DNA of 59,556 nt from Paenibacillus sp. FSL H7-0331 (GCF_001956045.1 NZ_MRTH01000044.1:1-59556), one strand, 5' to 3'. Positions 25,901 through 33,921 are shown, numbered from the stretch's first letter. Translations and numbers: made by a program. The notes: generated by a model not told the origin, from the letters alone.

Positions 25901-26445
25901 AAATCGCCAAGCGTAAGCATGAAATTACTGGTGAAGCGCCTGTGGTCCAAAAGCCGTGGTCAACCGTATTGGATATACAATTAGATGCGTACATTCCTGG
26001 GGATTATATTTATGATAGTGTACAAAAAATTGAAATTTACAAAAAGGTAGCGGCTCTCAAAACGTTAGATGAAGTTGCCGAGCTACATGACGAGCTTGTA
26101 GACCGTTTTGGCGACCTGCCGCAGGCGGTGCACCATCTGCTTGCTGTTGCCAGATTGAAGGTATACGGTGCTATGTATGCCATCGAAACGATTTCACAAA
26201 AGGCTGCCGATTATGAGATCAAGATTCATGCTGATCAAACCCCTAATCTGGATGGTCAGGCTTTAGCCGCATTGGCAAGCGAATTTGATCAACGATTCAA
26301 GCTGATAGCGGGTCCGCAAATTCATATCCAGCTCAAGGGTAAAGGTTTACAGCCAGAAGAATCCATCGATCTGCTCGAAAGGTTTCTGGTACAATATAAG
26401 CGAGCTTTGAAATCGAAGGGAGAATTACAGAATGTTATCAATTAA
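22924..26445 (+). CDS. mfd: Mfd: transcription-repair coupling factor
   Basis: 1173 aa (1177 in B. subtilis). Mfd frees stalled RNA polymerase and recruits UvrA. The N-terminal UvrB-like region (about 1-450) includes GEMSVRGGIIDFYP. The RNA-polymerase-interacting CarD-like domain (about 480-560) includes LKLGDYVVHVNHGIGKF. The RecG-like translocase domain has Walker A LLCGDVGYGKTEVA near 640, the DEEQ box and TATPIPRTL, and the second helicase lobe has IIETGVDIP and QLRGRVGRS. A TRCF C-terminal domain follows. The start is TTG with AGAGGGGTG upstream. Its end overlaps the next gene by 14 bases. Confidence 0.97.
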   Translation: MQALIQAFSADPDLQSIVSGVRSGMKEQLLSGLSGSSRQVMLAAVYEELQRPLFIVTHNMFSAQKIFEDLIECLPSDKVLLFPAQELLAAETAVASPEMLAQRIDALTRLAADFHGIVVVPYAGMRRVLPYKEDVAAARITIRVGQQIPMDELIVRMIGLGYERVERVEAKGEMSVRGGIIDFYPLSSPQPYRIEMFDVEIDSIRSFDIADQRSIDKLNELVITPCREIVADGKRLQDSAQHASDLLQAQLDKMSDRNAKDRLLEGVGHEIEMMREGSFFPGLFKYVSLLYPERKTLLDYMPHDSILLIDEPARLLETAKQLERDEAEWMTMSLQDGKSIPALIISKPYETLLQRKPYPTLYMSLFLRQVPQTQPQNIVNFMCRVMQNFHGQMNVLKNEMERWKKSNAKVLILANGEERVERVRRVLADYHIDEPTILNGNLQTGFELPNIHLVVITEGEMFTQKQRKVRKVDKKIENAERIKSYQELKLGDYVVHVNHGIGKFVGIGTLEVGGIHKDYLHILYAGGDKLSVPIDQIDLIQKYVGSEEKEPKVYKLGGADWNRVKSKARSSVEDIADDLIKLYAERQATTGYGFNPDSTYQQEFEGMFPYEETSDQLRAISEIKEDMEKPRPMDRLLCGDVGYGKTEVAIRAAFKSAIDGKQVAVLVPTTILAQQHYETFRERFSGYPFNIQVLSRFRSKKDQAETMKGVKAGTVDIVIGTHRLLSADVKFKDLGLLVVDEEQRFGVSHKEKLKRLKTNVDVLTLTATPIPRTLHMSMLGVRDLSVIETPPENRFPVQTYVVEHNTGLVREAIERELAREGQVYYLFNRVQGINQMAEQISMLVPDARVTVAHGQMSEHELEKTILDFLDGEFDVLVSTSIIETGVDIPNVNTLIVHDADRMGLSQLYQLRGRVGRSNRIAYAYFTYQRDKVLTEIAEKRLQAIKEFTELGSGFKIAMRDLSIRGAGNLLGSEQHGFIASVGFDLYSQMLGEEIAKRKHEITGEAPVVQKPWSTVLDIQLDAYIPGDYIYDSVQKIEIYKKVAALKTLDEVAELHDELVDRFGDLPQAVHHLLAVARLKVYGAMYAIETISQKAADYEIKIHADQTPNLDGQALAALASEFDQRFKLIAGPQIHIQLKGKGLQPEESIDLLERFLVQYKRALKSKGELQNVIN

Positions 26446-27565
26446 ATGGAATCGTGCAAAAAAGGGTTTAATTACTTTAGCGACAGTCATGACAGTAGCG
26501 GCAGTAGTCGCAGGCTGTGGAGGGGATAAAGCAGGAACAGGAGCAGCGCCAGCTCCAACGGGAACGCCAGCAACACCAGCAAAGGGTGATGCTAGTGAGG
26601 TGCTCGTTACTTATAAAGATGGTGGCAAGGTAACTCGTGGCGAGTTCGATACGTTTGTCAATATTAACACCTTTTTCTATAAGGAATATGCGCAATACAA
26701 AGAAGATCCGGCATTTCAGCAGGATATGATGAAGCAACTGGTTACGTTCAGAGTATTGTCTGCGCGTGCCGATGATAAGGCCAAGGCTGAGGCGGATACA
26801 AAAACCAAGCAACAGGTTGAGCAAATTAACACATATCTTGGTATGCAAGAAGGCGGGATGGAGAAGCAACTGAAAGACGCTAATCTGAACGCCAAGGATA
26901 TTGAACAGTTTATTGGACGCAGCATGCTCGCCATTTCGGCCCTTGAATCCAAGGTATCCGAACAGCAGGTAAAAGACGCGTATGACAAGAAACTGGCTGC
27001 CGACAAAAACATCTATGATATTGCTACAGTATCCCATATTTTGGTGGGAACATCGGATGCGGCAACAGGCAAGGAGACCAGAACCAAGGAAGAGGCTATG
27101 AAGCGTGCAAAAGAAGTGCAGGACAAGCTGAAAGCTGGCGGTGATTTTGCTGCACTGGCATTGGAATATTCTGACGACCCGGGTTCAAAAGATAAAGGCG
27201 GAAAGTACGAAAATGTCGAGCTTTCGATGTGGGTGCCTGAGTTTAAGAAGGCTGCAGCTGAGCTGCCAATCAATCAAATAAGCGATCCCGTTGAAACGAG
27301 CTATGGCTATCATATTATGAAAGTCGAATCACGTAAGACCAAAACATATGACGAAGTGAAAGAAAGTCTGCGTTCGGAAGCAGCAGAAACCCAAGTGTAT
27401 GATTTTGTGGAAAAAGAATTGCCGACCTTAATTGAAACCAATACACTGCCGACGCCTACACCACCACCGGCAGCAGCACCAGCACCAGCACCAGCACCAG
27501 CACCAACTGCACCAGCAGCTCCACCTGCTGAAGCACCAAAAACAGAGGCACCAGCAGCAAAGTAA
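26432..27565 (+). CDS. PrsA/SurA-type peptidyl-prolyl isomerase lipoprotein
   Basis: 377 aa. It has a lipoprotein signal (basic N-end, hydrophobic core, VVAGC lipobox near 26-30), a SurA-N-like helical region, and a parvulin domain at about 195-290 with SHILVGT, FAALALEYSDDPGSKDKGG and SYGYHIMKV. The C-terminal 45 residues are a Pro/Ala/Thr tail with Ala-Pro repeats, probably spanning or lying in the wall. It likely folds secreted proteins outside the membrane, like PrsA. It overlaps mfd by 14 bases with AAGGGAGA as ribosome site, so it is coupled to mfd; in B. subtilis spoVT follows mfd directly. Confidence 0.92.
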   Translation: MLSIKWNRAKKGLITLATVMTVAAVVAGCGGDKAGTGAAPAPTGTPATPAKGDASEVLVTYKDGGKVTRGEFDTFVNINTFFYKEYAQYKEDPAFQQDMMKQLVTFRVLSARADDKAKAEADTKTKQQVEQINTYLGMQEGGMEKQLKDANLNAKDIEQFIGRSMLAISALESKVSEQQVKDAYDKKLAADKNIYDIATVSHILVGTSDAATGKETRTKEEAMKRAKEVQDKLKAGGDFAALALEYSDDPGSKDKGGKYENVELSMWVPEFKKAAAELPINQISDPVETSYGYHIMKVESRKTKTYDEVKESLRSEAAETQVYDFVEKELPTLIETNTLPTPTPPPAAAPAPAPAPAPTAPAAPPAEAPKTEAPAAK

Positions 27566-27573
27566 TATATTAC

Positions 27574-27605
27574 CAGGGTACCCCTAAGGGTACCCTGTTT
27601 TTATT
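27574..27605 (+). terminator. Terminator after the foldase gene
   Basis: CAGGGTACCC and GGGTACCCTG form a perfect 10-bp stem followed by a T-rich run. Confidence 0.9.
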
Positions 27606-27688
27606 TCACAATTATGGACATAATGTAAACAACGGCGCCCCAAAGTTACATAGCTGAAAAAACGGTCGTCTGAATAATAGCCTCACAT

Positions 27689-27718
27689 GCATAAACTGCT
27701 GGGAATGAATGAATACTA
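27689..27718 (+). promoter_or_regulatory. Sigma-G-like promoter of spoVT
   Basis: GCATA (27689-27693), 18-base spacer, AATACTA (27712-27718): one mismatch in the -10 (CATNHTA). Same spacing as the sspF promoter. B. subtilis spoVT is sigma-G dependent. Confidence 0.5.
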
Positions 27719-27814
27719 TGGTTACTTAGTCGAATCCCCATTTGATGTTAGGTATAGAACAGATTCAAATCCAGCAGTATTTAACTCCTCAAGGGAAGCG
27801 AGGCATCTAGAATC

Positions 27815-28357
27815 ATGAAAGCAACTGGAATTGTTCGTCGTATTGACGATTTAGGCAGAGTGGTTATCCCCAAAGAAATTCGCCGCACGTTACGGATCCG
27901 GGAAGGGGACCCGCTGGAAATTTTCGTTGATCGTGATGGGGAAGTGATTTTGAAAAAGTATTCCCCTATCGGTGAATTGGGTGATTTTGCAAAGGAATAT
28001 GCAGAATCCTTGTACGAAAGCACCAATCATACGACCATGATTACGGATCGGGATAACATCATAGCGGTTTCCGGCGGATCCAAAAAGGAATACTTGGAAA
28101 AACAGGTCGGTCCTCTCGTGGAAGCGTGTATGGAAAATCGTAAGACCACTCTCGAAGGTGAAGCAGGACAATACGAATTGATCAAGGATCTCCATGAAGC
28201 CTACTCCTCATATGTAGTAGCGCCTATTATCGCAGGCGGCGATCCGATCGGTGCGGTTATCTTGTTGAATAAAGATGAACAGGTCAAAATGGGGCAAATG
28301 GAAACCAAGATGGCAGAAACGGCTGCTGGGTTTTTAGCTAAGCAAATGGAACAATAG
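27815..28357 (+). CDS. spoVT: SpoVT: AbrB-family regulator of forespore genes
   Basis: 180 aa (178 in B. subtilis). The N-terminal swapped-hairpin (MKATGIVRRIDDLGRVVIPKEIRRTLRI) is paralogous to AbrB at 8696-8950. A C-terminal GAF domain (about 55-180) has FAKEYAESLY, MITDRDNIIAVSGG and APIIAGGDPIGAVIL. SpoVT tunes sigma-G genes, including germination and SASP genes. The start ATG lies in AGAATCATGAAAG with AAGGGAAGCGAGG about 20 bases upstream. A separate transcription unit follows the upstream terminator. Confidence 0.95.
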   Translation: MKATGIVRRIDDLGRVVIPKEIRRTLRIREGDPLEIFVDRDGEVILKKYSPIGELGDFAKEYAESLYESTNHTTMITDRDNIIAVSGGSKKEYLEKQVGPLVEACMENRKTTLEGEAGQYELIKDLHEAYSSYVVAPIIAGGDPIGAVILLNKDEQVKMGQMETKMAETAAGFLAKQMEQ

Positions 28358-28379
28358 GTTGTAAAATAGTTTAAATAAC

Positions 28380-28437
28380 AGGTCCCCTTATTAACGTAGC
28401 TTGTTGAGACGTTGGCTAGGGGGCTATTTTTGATGAA
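28380..28437 (+). terminator. Probable terminator after spoVT
   Basis: CCCC...AACG / CGTT...GGGG imperfect long hairpin followed by TATTTTTG. Confidence 0.55.
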
Positions 28438-28506
28438 TGTTAATGTGTTATCGACAGGGGACTTCGGTAGTATTGGACCAACGAACCGATGAGAGGCGGA
28501 CGCATG

Positions 28507-28518
28507 CATGTGCTATAA
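28507..28518 (+). promoter_or_regulatory. Extended -10 promoter of yabM
   Basis: TGTGC-TATAAT (TATAAT 28513-28518 with TG one base upstream). It would start transcription near 28525, which rules out the TTG 28528 and ATG 28531 as yabM starts. Confidence 0.6.
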
Positions 28519-28551
28519 TAAGGGGGATTGATGAGACGAAGGGGAAACGGA

Positions 28552-30276
28552 ATGAACAGTAAGCAAAAGCTTCAAGGTACCGAAAAGCCGATAGGATCGA
28601 TGCTTTTAAAAGGAGCGGTCGTTCTTGGACTTGCTACAATCGTGTCCAAGCTAATTGGAACCATGCAAAAAATCCCGCTGCAGAACATGGCTGGCGATGC
28701 GGTATTCGGTATTTATAATGCGGTATATCCTCTATACATTTTGATTTTGTTTTTGGCGACAGCTGGTTTTCCGCTTGTTGTGTCCAAGTTTGTATCAGAG
28801 CAAGTCGCCATGCAGCAATATGAAGAAGCGCGCCGCGTACTGAGGATAGCCTCTTACGTATTGATTGTTTCAGGTTTCGTCTGTTTCCTGCTGCTTTTCT
28901 TCAGTGCGGATTGGCTGGCGGAGCTGATGGATGCAAAGCAGACGAGTTTGGCGATTCGCAGTGTGTCATTTGCGCTGCTGCTGGTACCGGTTATGTCAGC
29001 GCTTCGTGGCTATTATCAAGGTTACCAGAATATGATTCCTACAGCAGTCTCTCAAGTTATCGAGCAAACGGTTCGGGTAGCAACCATGTTTGGTTTACTG
29101 CTATTATTTATGCATTGGGGCTACGGGGCTGATTGGATTGCTGCGGGTGCTACCTTCGGATCAGTTACAGGTGCTGCTGCTGGTCTTATCGTTATGCTGG
29201 TTTACCATCAAAAGGATAAGCGGAAACACGGCAAACGGGAACAGGCTGATGTAGGATGCCCTATGATTCGTGAAGCAGAACAACCGCACCAATTGGACGA
29301 TCCGCACACATTGCAGAGTCGGCAAAGCAGGGAAAGCGATTGGATTCTGGTCCGAAGGCTGCTGCTGTATGCACTGCCAATTTGTCTGGGAACGATTTCT
29401 CTGCCTATTCTAACTTTGGTCGATTCCTTTACATTGCCGCGTTTACTAAAGCTCTATGGGTTGGATGAGACAGGAGCCCTTTATCAATTTGGATTGTACA
29501 ATCATGGAATGCCGCTTGTACAATTGGTTGCAATGATTGCATCCTCGATGTCGGCGGCTCTTGTTCCCTCCATTGCGGCTGCCAAGCTTCTTTCCGACCC
29601 AGAGATTCTGAGAAACCGTGCAAGTGTAGCGCTTCGGTTGACCTGGGTAATCGGACTGGCGGCTGCGGTTGGTTTATCGCTCTTGGCTGAGCCACTGAAT
29701 CTGATGTTTTACAAAAGCACTGATGGTTCTCTTGCGATGAGCCTGCTTAGCCTTACGGCACTGTTCAGCACGCTTAACATTATCGCAGGCAGTGTGCTGC
29801 AGGGCTTCGGCGCCGTCGTAGCTCCAGCGCTGTACCTGCTCGCCGCCGCGGCGGCCAAGATCGCGGCGAACGCCGCCCTCGTGCCCCATTGGGGCATCGA
29901 TGGCGCCGCGCTCGCGGCTGTTGGTGCATACGCGCTCGCAGGCTTGCTGGCGCTCGCGCACGCGCTGCGCGCGACCGGCGTCACGCCGGCGGTCGGCCGT
30001 GCCGTGATCAAGCCGCTGCTCTGCGTCGGCTTGATGGCGGCAAGCCTGCTCGCCGTGACGCACGGCTTACCCGCGCTGCTGGGCGCGCTTCCTGTGGCTC
30101 TGCCCCCAAGGGGCTTAGCCACAACGGTCGCACTCGCAGGCGTAGCGGTTGGCGCGCTCGTATACATACTCGCGCTGGTTCGCCTCGGCGTTGTTAGCGC
30201 CGCCGAGCTGGAGCAAATCCCCAAGCTGCGAGGCAAGCCGCTCGCGCTTCTGCGTAAAGTCGGATTGCTGCGCTAA
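28552..30276 (+). CDS. yabM: YabM: SpoVB/MurJ-type polysaccharide flippase family (MOP superfamily)
   Basis: 574 aa, about 12-14 membrane spans. It starts with KGAVVLGLATIVSKLIGTMQKIPLQNMAGD, typical of the SpoVB/YabM/Ykvu group, and has a cytoplasmic loop at about 220-260 (KDKRKHGKREQ). It probably flips lipid-linked wall or cortex precursors; substrate unknown. GAAGGGG is 7 bases before the ATG at 28552. Odd: from about 29800 to 30270 the gene is extremely GC-rich (roughly 74 % by hand count over 29821-30120, against about 53 % at 29521-29580), with heavy GCC/GCG alanine use. The reading frame is intact. Confidence 0.9.
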   Translation: MNSKQKLQGTEKPIGSMLLKGAVVLGLATIVSKLIGTMQKIPLQNMAGDAVFGIYNAVYPLYILILFLATAGFPLVVSKFVSEQVAMQQYEEARRVLRIASYVLIVSGFVCFLLLFFSADWLAELMDAKQTSLAIRSVSFALLLVPVMSALRGYYQGYQNMIPTAVSQVIEQTVRVATMFGLLLLFMHWGYGADWIAAGATFGSVTGAAAGLIVMLVYHQKDKRKHGKREQADVGCPMIREAEQPHQLDDPHTLQSRQSRESDWILVRRLLLYALPICLGTISLPILTLVDSFTLPRLLKLYGLDETGALYQFGLYNHGMPLVQLVAMIASSMSAALVPSIAAAKLLSDPEILRNRASVALRLTWVIGLAAAVGLSLLAEPLNLMFYKSTDGSLAMSLLSLTALFSTLNIIAGSVLQGFGAVVAPALYLLAAAAAKIAANAALVPHWGIDGAALAAVGAYALAGLLALAHALRATGVTPAVGRAVIKPLLCVGLMAASLLAVTHGLPALLGALPVALPPRGLATTVALAGVAVGALVYILALVRLGVVSAAELEQIPKLRGKPLALLRKVGLLR

Positions 30277-30374
30277 GCGATAAATCCGCTTCGGTTCATC
30301 CTGAATCAAAGAGATTTTCATGATTTCAGTTAACGGCGACACCCCTTATTTATCCATTGGAGGCGAATAGTATC

Positions 30375-31871
30375 ATGAAACCCCATATTATCATTATAGG
30401 CCTTGGGTCGGGCGATGAAGATCAGTTGACACTAGGAATATGGAAAAAAATTCAAGCTGCTGACAAGCTGTATCTGCGTACGGATCAGCATCCGATGGTC
30501 CAGATGCTGACACGCAACGGAATTGCCTACGAGTCGTTTGATGCTGTTTACGAAAGCCATGATCAGTTCGAGCAGGTGTACGAAGCGATAACCGCTGAGC
30601 TGCTGGCTAAGGCCAAGGCAGCTGCTTCTGCCGATGCTTCAGCAGGAGAAATTGTGTACGCTGTACCTGGACATCCGATGGTGGCCGAAAAAACCGTCCA
30701 GCTGTTAAGGGAGCGATGTCCGGAAGCGGGCATTCAGCTGACACTGCTGGGTGGGGAGAGTTTTCTCGATCAAGCCTTCCTGCGGCTTGGCTTTGATCCA
30801 ATAGAAGGCTTTCAGCTGCTGAATGGATCGGATCTGTCGGTGTACAGCCTGAATCCGCTGCTGCACACCGTCATTACTCAGGTATACGATACCCTCAGTG
30901 CCTCTGATGTCAAGCTATCGCTGATGGAATTGTACCCGGATGAGCATGAGATTGTTGTTGGACATGCCTTGGGTGTGGCGGGCGAGGAACGTATTCACCG
31001 CATCCCGCTGTATGAGCTGGACCATCTGCAGGATTTTGGCAACCTCTCTTTGGTGTGGGTTCCAAGAAGCGAACAGGAAAGGCTGCGGAATCGTACCTTT
31101 GCCCGCCTGCATGAAATTGTCGATATTTTGCGGAGTCCTGAGGGCTGCCCGTGGGATCGGGAGCAGACGCATCAATCGCTGCGTAAAAACCTGATCGAGG
31201 AAGCCTATGAGGTGCTGGAAACCTTTGATGAAGAGGATACAGACCATATGGCTGAGGAGCTGGGCGATTTGCTGCTGCAGGTCATGCTGCATGCACAAAT
31301 CGAGGCCGAGGAGGGCAGCTTCAACGTCTGGGACGTTATCGCTGGTCTCAATGAAAAGCTGCTTCGCCGTCATCCCCATGTGTTTGGTGCTGCTCAGGCG
31401 GATAATGCCGATGAGGCCCTTGTTAATTGGAACCAGATCAAGCAGGAGGAGAAGCGCAAGAAGGGGATCGATCCCGATCAGCTTCCGCTGCTTTCCGGAG
31501 TGCCTCGTGAGCTGCCTGGCCTGATGAGAGCCTACAAGCTGCAGAAGAAGGCAGCAGCTGTCGGGTTCGATTGGAGCCGGTTGGAGGAAGTTATCGAAGT
31601 CGTGGAATCAGAGCTGTTGGAGCTTAAGGAAGCGATTGCGTCTTTATCCAAAACCGAACAGCAGGAAGAACTGGGTGATCTGCTGTTTTCTGTCGTCAAT
31701 CTGGCCCGATTCCTGAAAATTGAGCCTGAGGAAGCCATGAGTACGGCCAATCGTAAATTTTTTAACCGTTTTGGTTATATTGAGCAGCAGGTACGATTAA
31801 AGGGTCGAAAATTGGAGCAAACTGATTTACAAGAGATGGAAGCCTTATGGCAGGAAGCAAAAAAAATATAA
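30375..31871 (+). CDS. yabN: YabN: tetrapyrrole-methylase / MazG pyrophosphohydrolase fusion
   Basis: 498 aa. The N-terminal domain (about 1-225) resembles tetrapyrrole/uroporphyrin methylases (IIIIGLGSGDEDQLTLG, YAVPGHPMVAEKTVQLL). The C-terminal MazG domains (about 240-490) have SPEGCPWDREQTHQSLRKNL, EEAYEVLE and EELGDLLLQV (ExxED-type metal sites), then a second EELGDLLFSV. MazG cleaves NTPs or dNTPs and limits mutagenic or stress nucleotides. GGAGGCG at 30359-30365 supports the ATG at 30375, not the TTG at 30357. YabM-YabN adjacency is as in B. subtilis. Confidence 0.95.
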   Translation: MKPHIIIIGLGSGDEDQLTLGIWKKIQAADKLYLRTDQHPMVQMLTRNGIAYESFDAVYESHDQFEQVYEAITAELLAKAKAAASADASAGEIVYAVPGHPMVAEKTVQLLRERCPEAGIQLTLLGGESFLDQAFLRLGFDPIEGFQLLNGSDLSVYSLNPLLHTVITQVYDTLSASDVKLSLMELYPDEHEIVVGHALGVAGEERIHRIPLYELDHLQDFGNLSLVWVPRSEQERLRNRTFARLHEIVDILRSPEGCPWDREQTHQSLRKNLIEEAYEVLETFDEEDTDHMAEELGDLLLQVMLHAQIEAEEGSFNVWDVIAGLNEKLLRRHPHVFGAAQADNADEALVNWNQIKQEEKRKKGIDPDQLPLLSGVPRELPGLMRAYKLQKKAAAVGFDWSRLEEVIEVVESELLELKEAIASLSKTEQQEELGDLLFSVVNLARFLKIEPEEAMSTANRKFFNRFGYIEQQVRLKGRKLEQTDLQEMEALWQEAKKI

Positions 31872-31954
31872 AGATCGAAGGCTTTTAGCAGGATTTTCCT
31901 GAGGCATCAAGAATACATACCAATAAGCTTTATTTTGAGGAGGAATATATAACG

Positions 31955-32227
31955 ATGAATAAAACAGATTTGATTACGAATATTGCTGAAAAAAGCGGAC
32001 TGAACAAGAAAGATGTGGAAACCGTCCTGAATAACTTTTTAGGTGAAGTTACGGATGCGCTTTCCACTGGTGACAAAGTCCAATTGATCGGATTTGGTAC
32101 TTTTGAAACGCGTAAGCGTTCTGGACGTACTGGACGTAACCCGCAAACGGGCAAAGAAATCTCAATCCCAGAATCGACTGTACCGGCTTTTAAAGCAGGT
32201 AACAAGCTTAAAGAAGCGGTAAAATAA
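31955..32227 (+). CDS. hup: HU-type DNA-binding protein
   Basis: 90 aa, standard. It has MNKTDLITNIAEKSGLNKKDVETVLNNF, GDKVQLIGFGTFETRKRSGRTGRNPQTGKEI (DNA-contacting arm) and VPAFKAGNKLKEAVK. HU bends and compacts DNA. GAGGAGGA is well placed. Its stop codon overlaps the rqcP start by one base (TAATG), giving tight coupling. In B. subtilis the hbs gene lies elsewhere, so HU in front of rqcP is a Paenibacillus-type arrangement. Confidence 0.96.
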   Translation: MNKTDLITNIAEKSGLNKKDVETVLNNFLGEVTDALSTGDKVQLIGFGTFETRKRSGRTGRNPQTGKEISIPESTVPAFKAGNKLKEAVK

Positions 32228-32511
32228 TGCGTCTTGATAAGTTCCTTAAGGTATCGCGGTTGATCAAACGACGGACAGTGGCCAAGGATGTATCCGACCA
32301 AGGACGTGTTTGGATCAATGACAGAGATGCCAAGCCGAGCAGTGCGGTGAAGGTCGGGGACGAGCTGAAAATCCAATTCGGACAGAAAAGTATCACGGTT
32401 CGCGTGGAACAGCTTTCCGAATCTACCCGCAAGGAAGATGCAGCCCACATGTATACACTGCTCAAAGAGGAAATGCACAAAACCGAATTATGGCAAGGCC
32501 AGAGAGACTGA
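32227..32511 (+). CDS. rqcP: RqcP: S4-domain ribosome quality-control factor (YabO)
   Basis: 94 aa. It has the S4 RNA-binding domain MRLDKFLKVSRLIKRRTVAKDVSDQGRVWIN, followed by a helical tail. RqcP (Hsp15-like) works with RqcH on stalled 50S subunits to add alanine tails in Bacillus. It starts on the last base of the hup stop codon. Its stop codon lies inside the stem of a terminator. Confidence 0.95.
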   Translation: MRLDKFLKVSRLIKRRTVAKDVSDQGRVWINDRDAKPSSAVKVGDELKIQFGQKSITVRVEQLSESTRKEDAAHMYTLLKEEMHKTELWQGQRD

Positions 32512-32528
32512 TCTTTCAGTCTCTTTTG
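32501..32528 (+). terminator. Terminator overlapping the rqcP stop codon
   Basis: AGAGACTG-ATCTTT-CAGTCTCT hairpin followed by TTTTG; the TGA of rqcP at 32509-32511 is part of the structure. Confidence 0.75.
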
Positions 32529-32610
32529 TGTTCTAAATGTGGACATCCCCCCATATGTGTAGAGTATACAAGCTTTGCAGACAATCAAAGCTGATGGGAG
32601 GGATCGGTTC

Positions 32611-32895
32611 ATGGCCATTGAGCAGGGAAAAGTAAAACGACAAGAAATCAAAATGCTCAACCGCAAGCTGCTTGAGGTGTCCGGTGTTTTAAACGTGGAG
32701 AGCTTCGATAGTGAGGAATTTATGCTGGAGACGGACTATGGCTTTCTTAGAATCAGAGGACAGAACCTGCATATCAAGAACCTCAGTCTGGAGCAAGGAT
32801 TCGTCGTCATAGAGGGCTTGATTAATGAGCTGCTGTATGTGGATGCGAATGCACAGGGGAAGCCTAAGGGATTATGGGGCAAGATGTTTAAATGA
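32611..32895 (+). CDS. yabP: YabP: spore coat/sporulation protein
   Basis: 94 aa (100 in B. subtilis). It has the YabP family core NRKLLEVSGVLNVESFDSEEFMLETDYGFLRIRGQNLHIKNLSLEQG near 19-65, an all-beta predicted fold. In B. subtilis yabP and yabQ are sigma-E genes; YabQ is needed for cortex formation. GGGAGGG at 32596-32602 supports the ATG at 32611; the computed longer frame from 32575 is rejected. I could not fit a sigma-E promoter. It overlaps yabQ by 4 bases. Confidence 0.93.
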   Translation: MAIEQGKVKRQEIKMLNRKLLEVSGVLNVESFDSEEFMLETDYGFLRIRGQNLHIKNLSLEQGFVVIEGLINELLYVDANAQGKPKGLWGKMFK

Positions 32896-33470
32896 CGCTG
32901 GAGATGCAATTTGCCACGATGGGTACCATGCTGCTGGGAGGTCTGTCGCTCGGGGGATTGTTTGACTTGTATCGGGTGCTTGCCCATCATTTAAGGGCTC
33001 CTCGTTATGCCTACTATGTGTTGGACCTCGTATTCTGGATTATCGGGACCTTGCTTGTTTTTAAATTGCTGTATGACATCAACTGGGGTCAAGTTAGACT
33101 GTTTATATTTATCGGTCTGCTGGTAGGGGTTATCGTCTATTTCTGGTTGTTCAGTGGAATACTGATAAAATGTTTGCAGTTTCTTATCCGCATGGTGAAA
33201 ATTGTGTTTCATTGGGTGGCACAATTGGTTAATATACTCATGATAAGACCCGTTGTGCTGCTTTTTAGAGTAATCATCATATTTTTTGGATTTTTATCGG
33301 CAATAGCTATTTTCCTGTATCAAGTTATGTTACAATTACTATACACTGTGTGGAAAATAGTTAGATTTTTAACATTCCCACTAATAAGATATGTTCGTGC
33401 TCAAATAGGTAACAATACAACCGTTCAAACGATGGTAAAGTTCATTCGTCGGTTTTTTCATCGGACGTAG
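32892..33470 (+). CDS. yabQ: YabQ: spore cortex biosynthesis membrane protein
   Basis: 192 aa. The ATGA overlap with yabP couples the two. N-terminal spans lie at about 8-28, 42-62 and 67-90, then a further long hydrophobic region at about 105-160 with basic ends. The FDLYRVL motif near 25 is typical of the family. YabQ is mother-cell made and needed for cortex formation in B. subtilis. Family assignment rests on position and the hydrophobic pattern plus short motifs. Confidence 0.93.
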   Translation: MTLEMQFATMGTMLLGGLSLGGLFDLYRVLAHHLRAPRYAYYVLDLVFWIIGTLLVFKLLYDINWGQVRLFIFIGLLVGVIVYFWLFSGILIKCLQFLIRMVKIVFHWVAQLVNILMIRPVVLLFRVIIIFFGFLSAIAIFLYQVMLQLLYTVWKIVRFLTFPLIRYVRAQIGNNTTVQTMVKFIRRFFHRT

Positions 33471-33485
33471 GAGGATTCTCAAACG

Positions 33486-33818
33486 ATGCGAGCTGTCTCC
33501 ATAACAAGCAACAATACGAAACCAAATAATAAAGGCTCTTTCCGCAGACGCCGCTTGGTCCTGATTGTTCTTGCTTGCTTTATGAGCTGGGCTGGCGTAA
33601 CCTTGTGGAATCAGGTAAGTAAGCTTGGTGCCAAAGATGAGAGAATGAGCTCTTTGCAGCAGGAGCTGGATGAGACTCGGAAAATCAATGAAGCAACGAA
33701 GCGTGAAATTGTCCGATTGAATGATCCGGAATACGTTGAACAAAAAATTCGAAAAGAGCTGCATTATGTGAAGCAAGGGGAAACATTATTTTATGTGCCC
33801 AAAGAGCTAAAGAAATAG
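33486..33818 (+). CDS. divIC: DivIC/FtsB septum formation initiator
   Basis: 110 aa. It has a basic cytoplasmic tail, one membrane span (about 24-42), then a coiled coil (DERMSSLQQELDETRKINEATKREIVRLND) and the conserved extracytoplasmic EYVEQKIRKELHYVKQGE. It is part of the FtsL-DivIC-DivIB complex activating septal wall synthesis. GTAGGAGG precedes the ATG, 15 bases after yabQ, as in B. subtilis. Confidence 0.95.
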   Translation: MRAVSITSNNTKPNNKGSFRRRRLVLIVLACFMSWAGVTLWNQVSKLGAKDERMSSLQQELDETRKINEATKREIVRLNDPEYVEQKIRKELHYVKQGETLFYVPKELKK

Positions 33819-33839
33819 GTTTATGCAAGAAAGCTTTGG

Positions 33840-33869
33840 TTGACCGTATTGCAGCGTGTACGTTATAAT
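33840..33869 (+). promoter_or_regulatory. yabR promoter (sigma-A)
   Basis: TTGACC at 33840-33845, 18-base spacer, TATAAT at 33864-33869. Confidence 0.65.
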
Positions 33870-33921
33870 CTCCATTGTTGAAGTCTTTTGTTAACTATTT
33901 AAGGGAGGAACATTTTACTTT

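Noticed and set aside
27460..27540. Repeated CACCAGCACCAG units at the end of the foldase gene, CRISPR-like at first glance
   Set aside because: They are in-frame Ala-Pro codon repeats without spacers.
29709..30236. Long minus-strand ORF (175 aa) in yabM
   Set aside because: It is a shadow of the GC-rich, stop-poor block; no ribosome site and low-complexity Ala/Ser composition.
32512..32610. Sigma-E promoter before yabP
   Set aside because: CATATG and TATACAAG are suggestive but no -35 partner fits the 13-15-base spacing.
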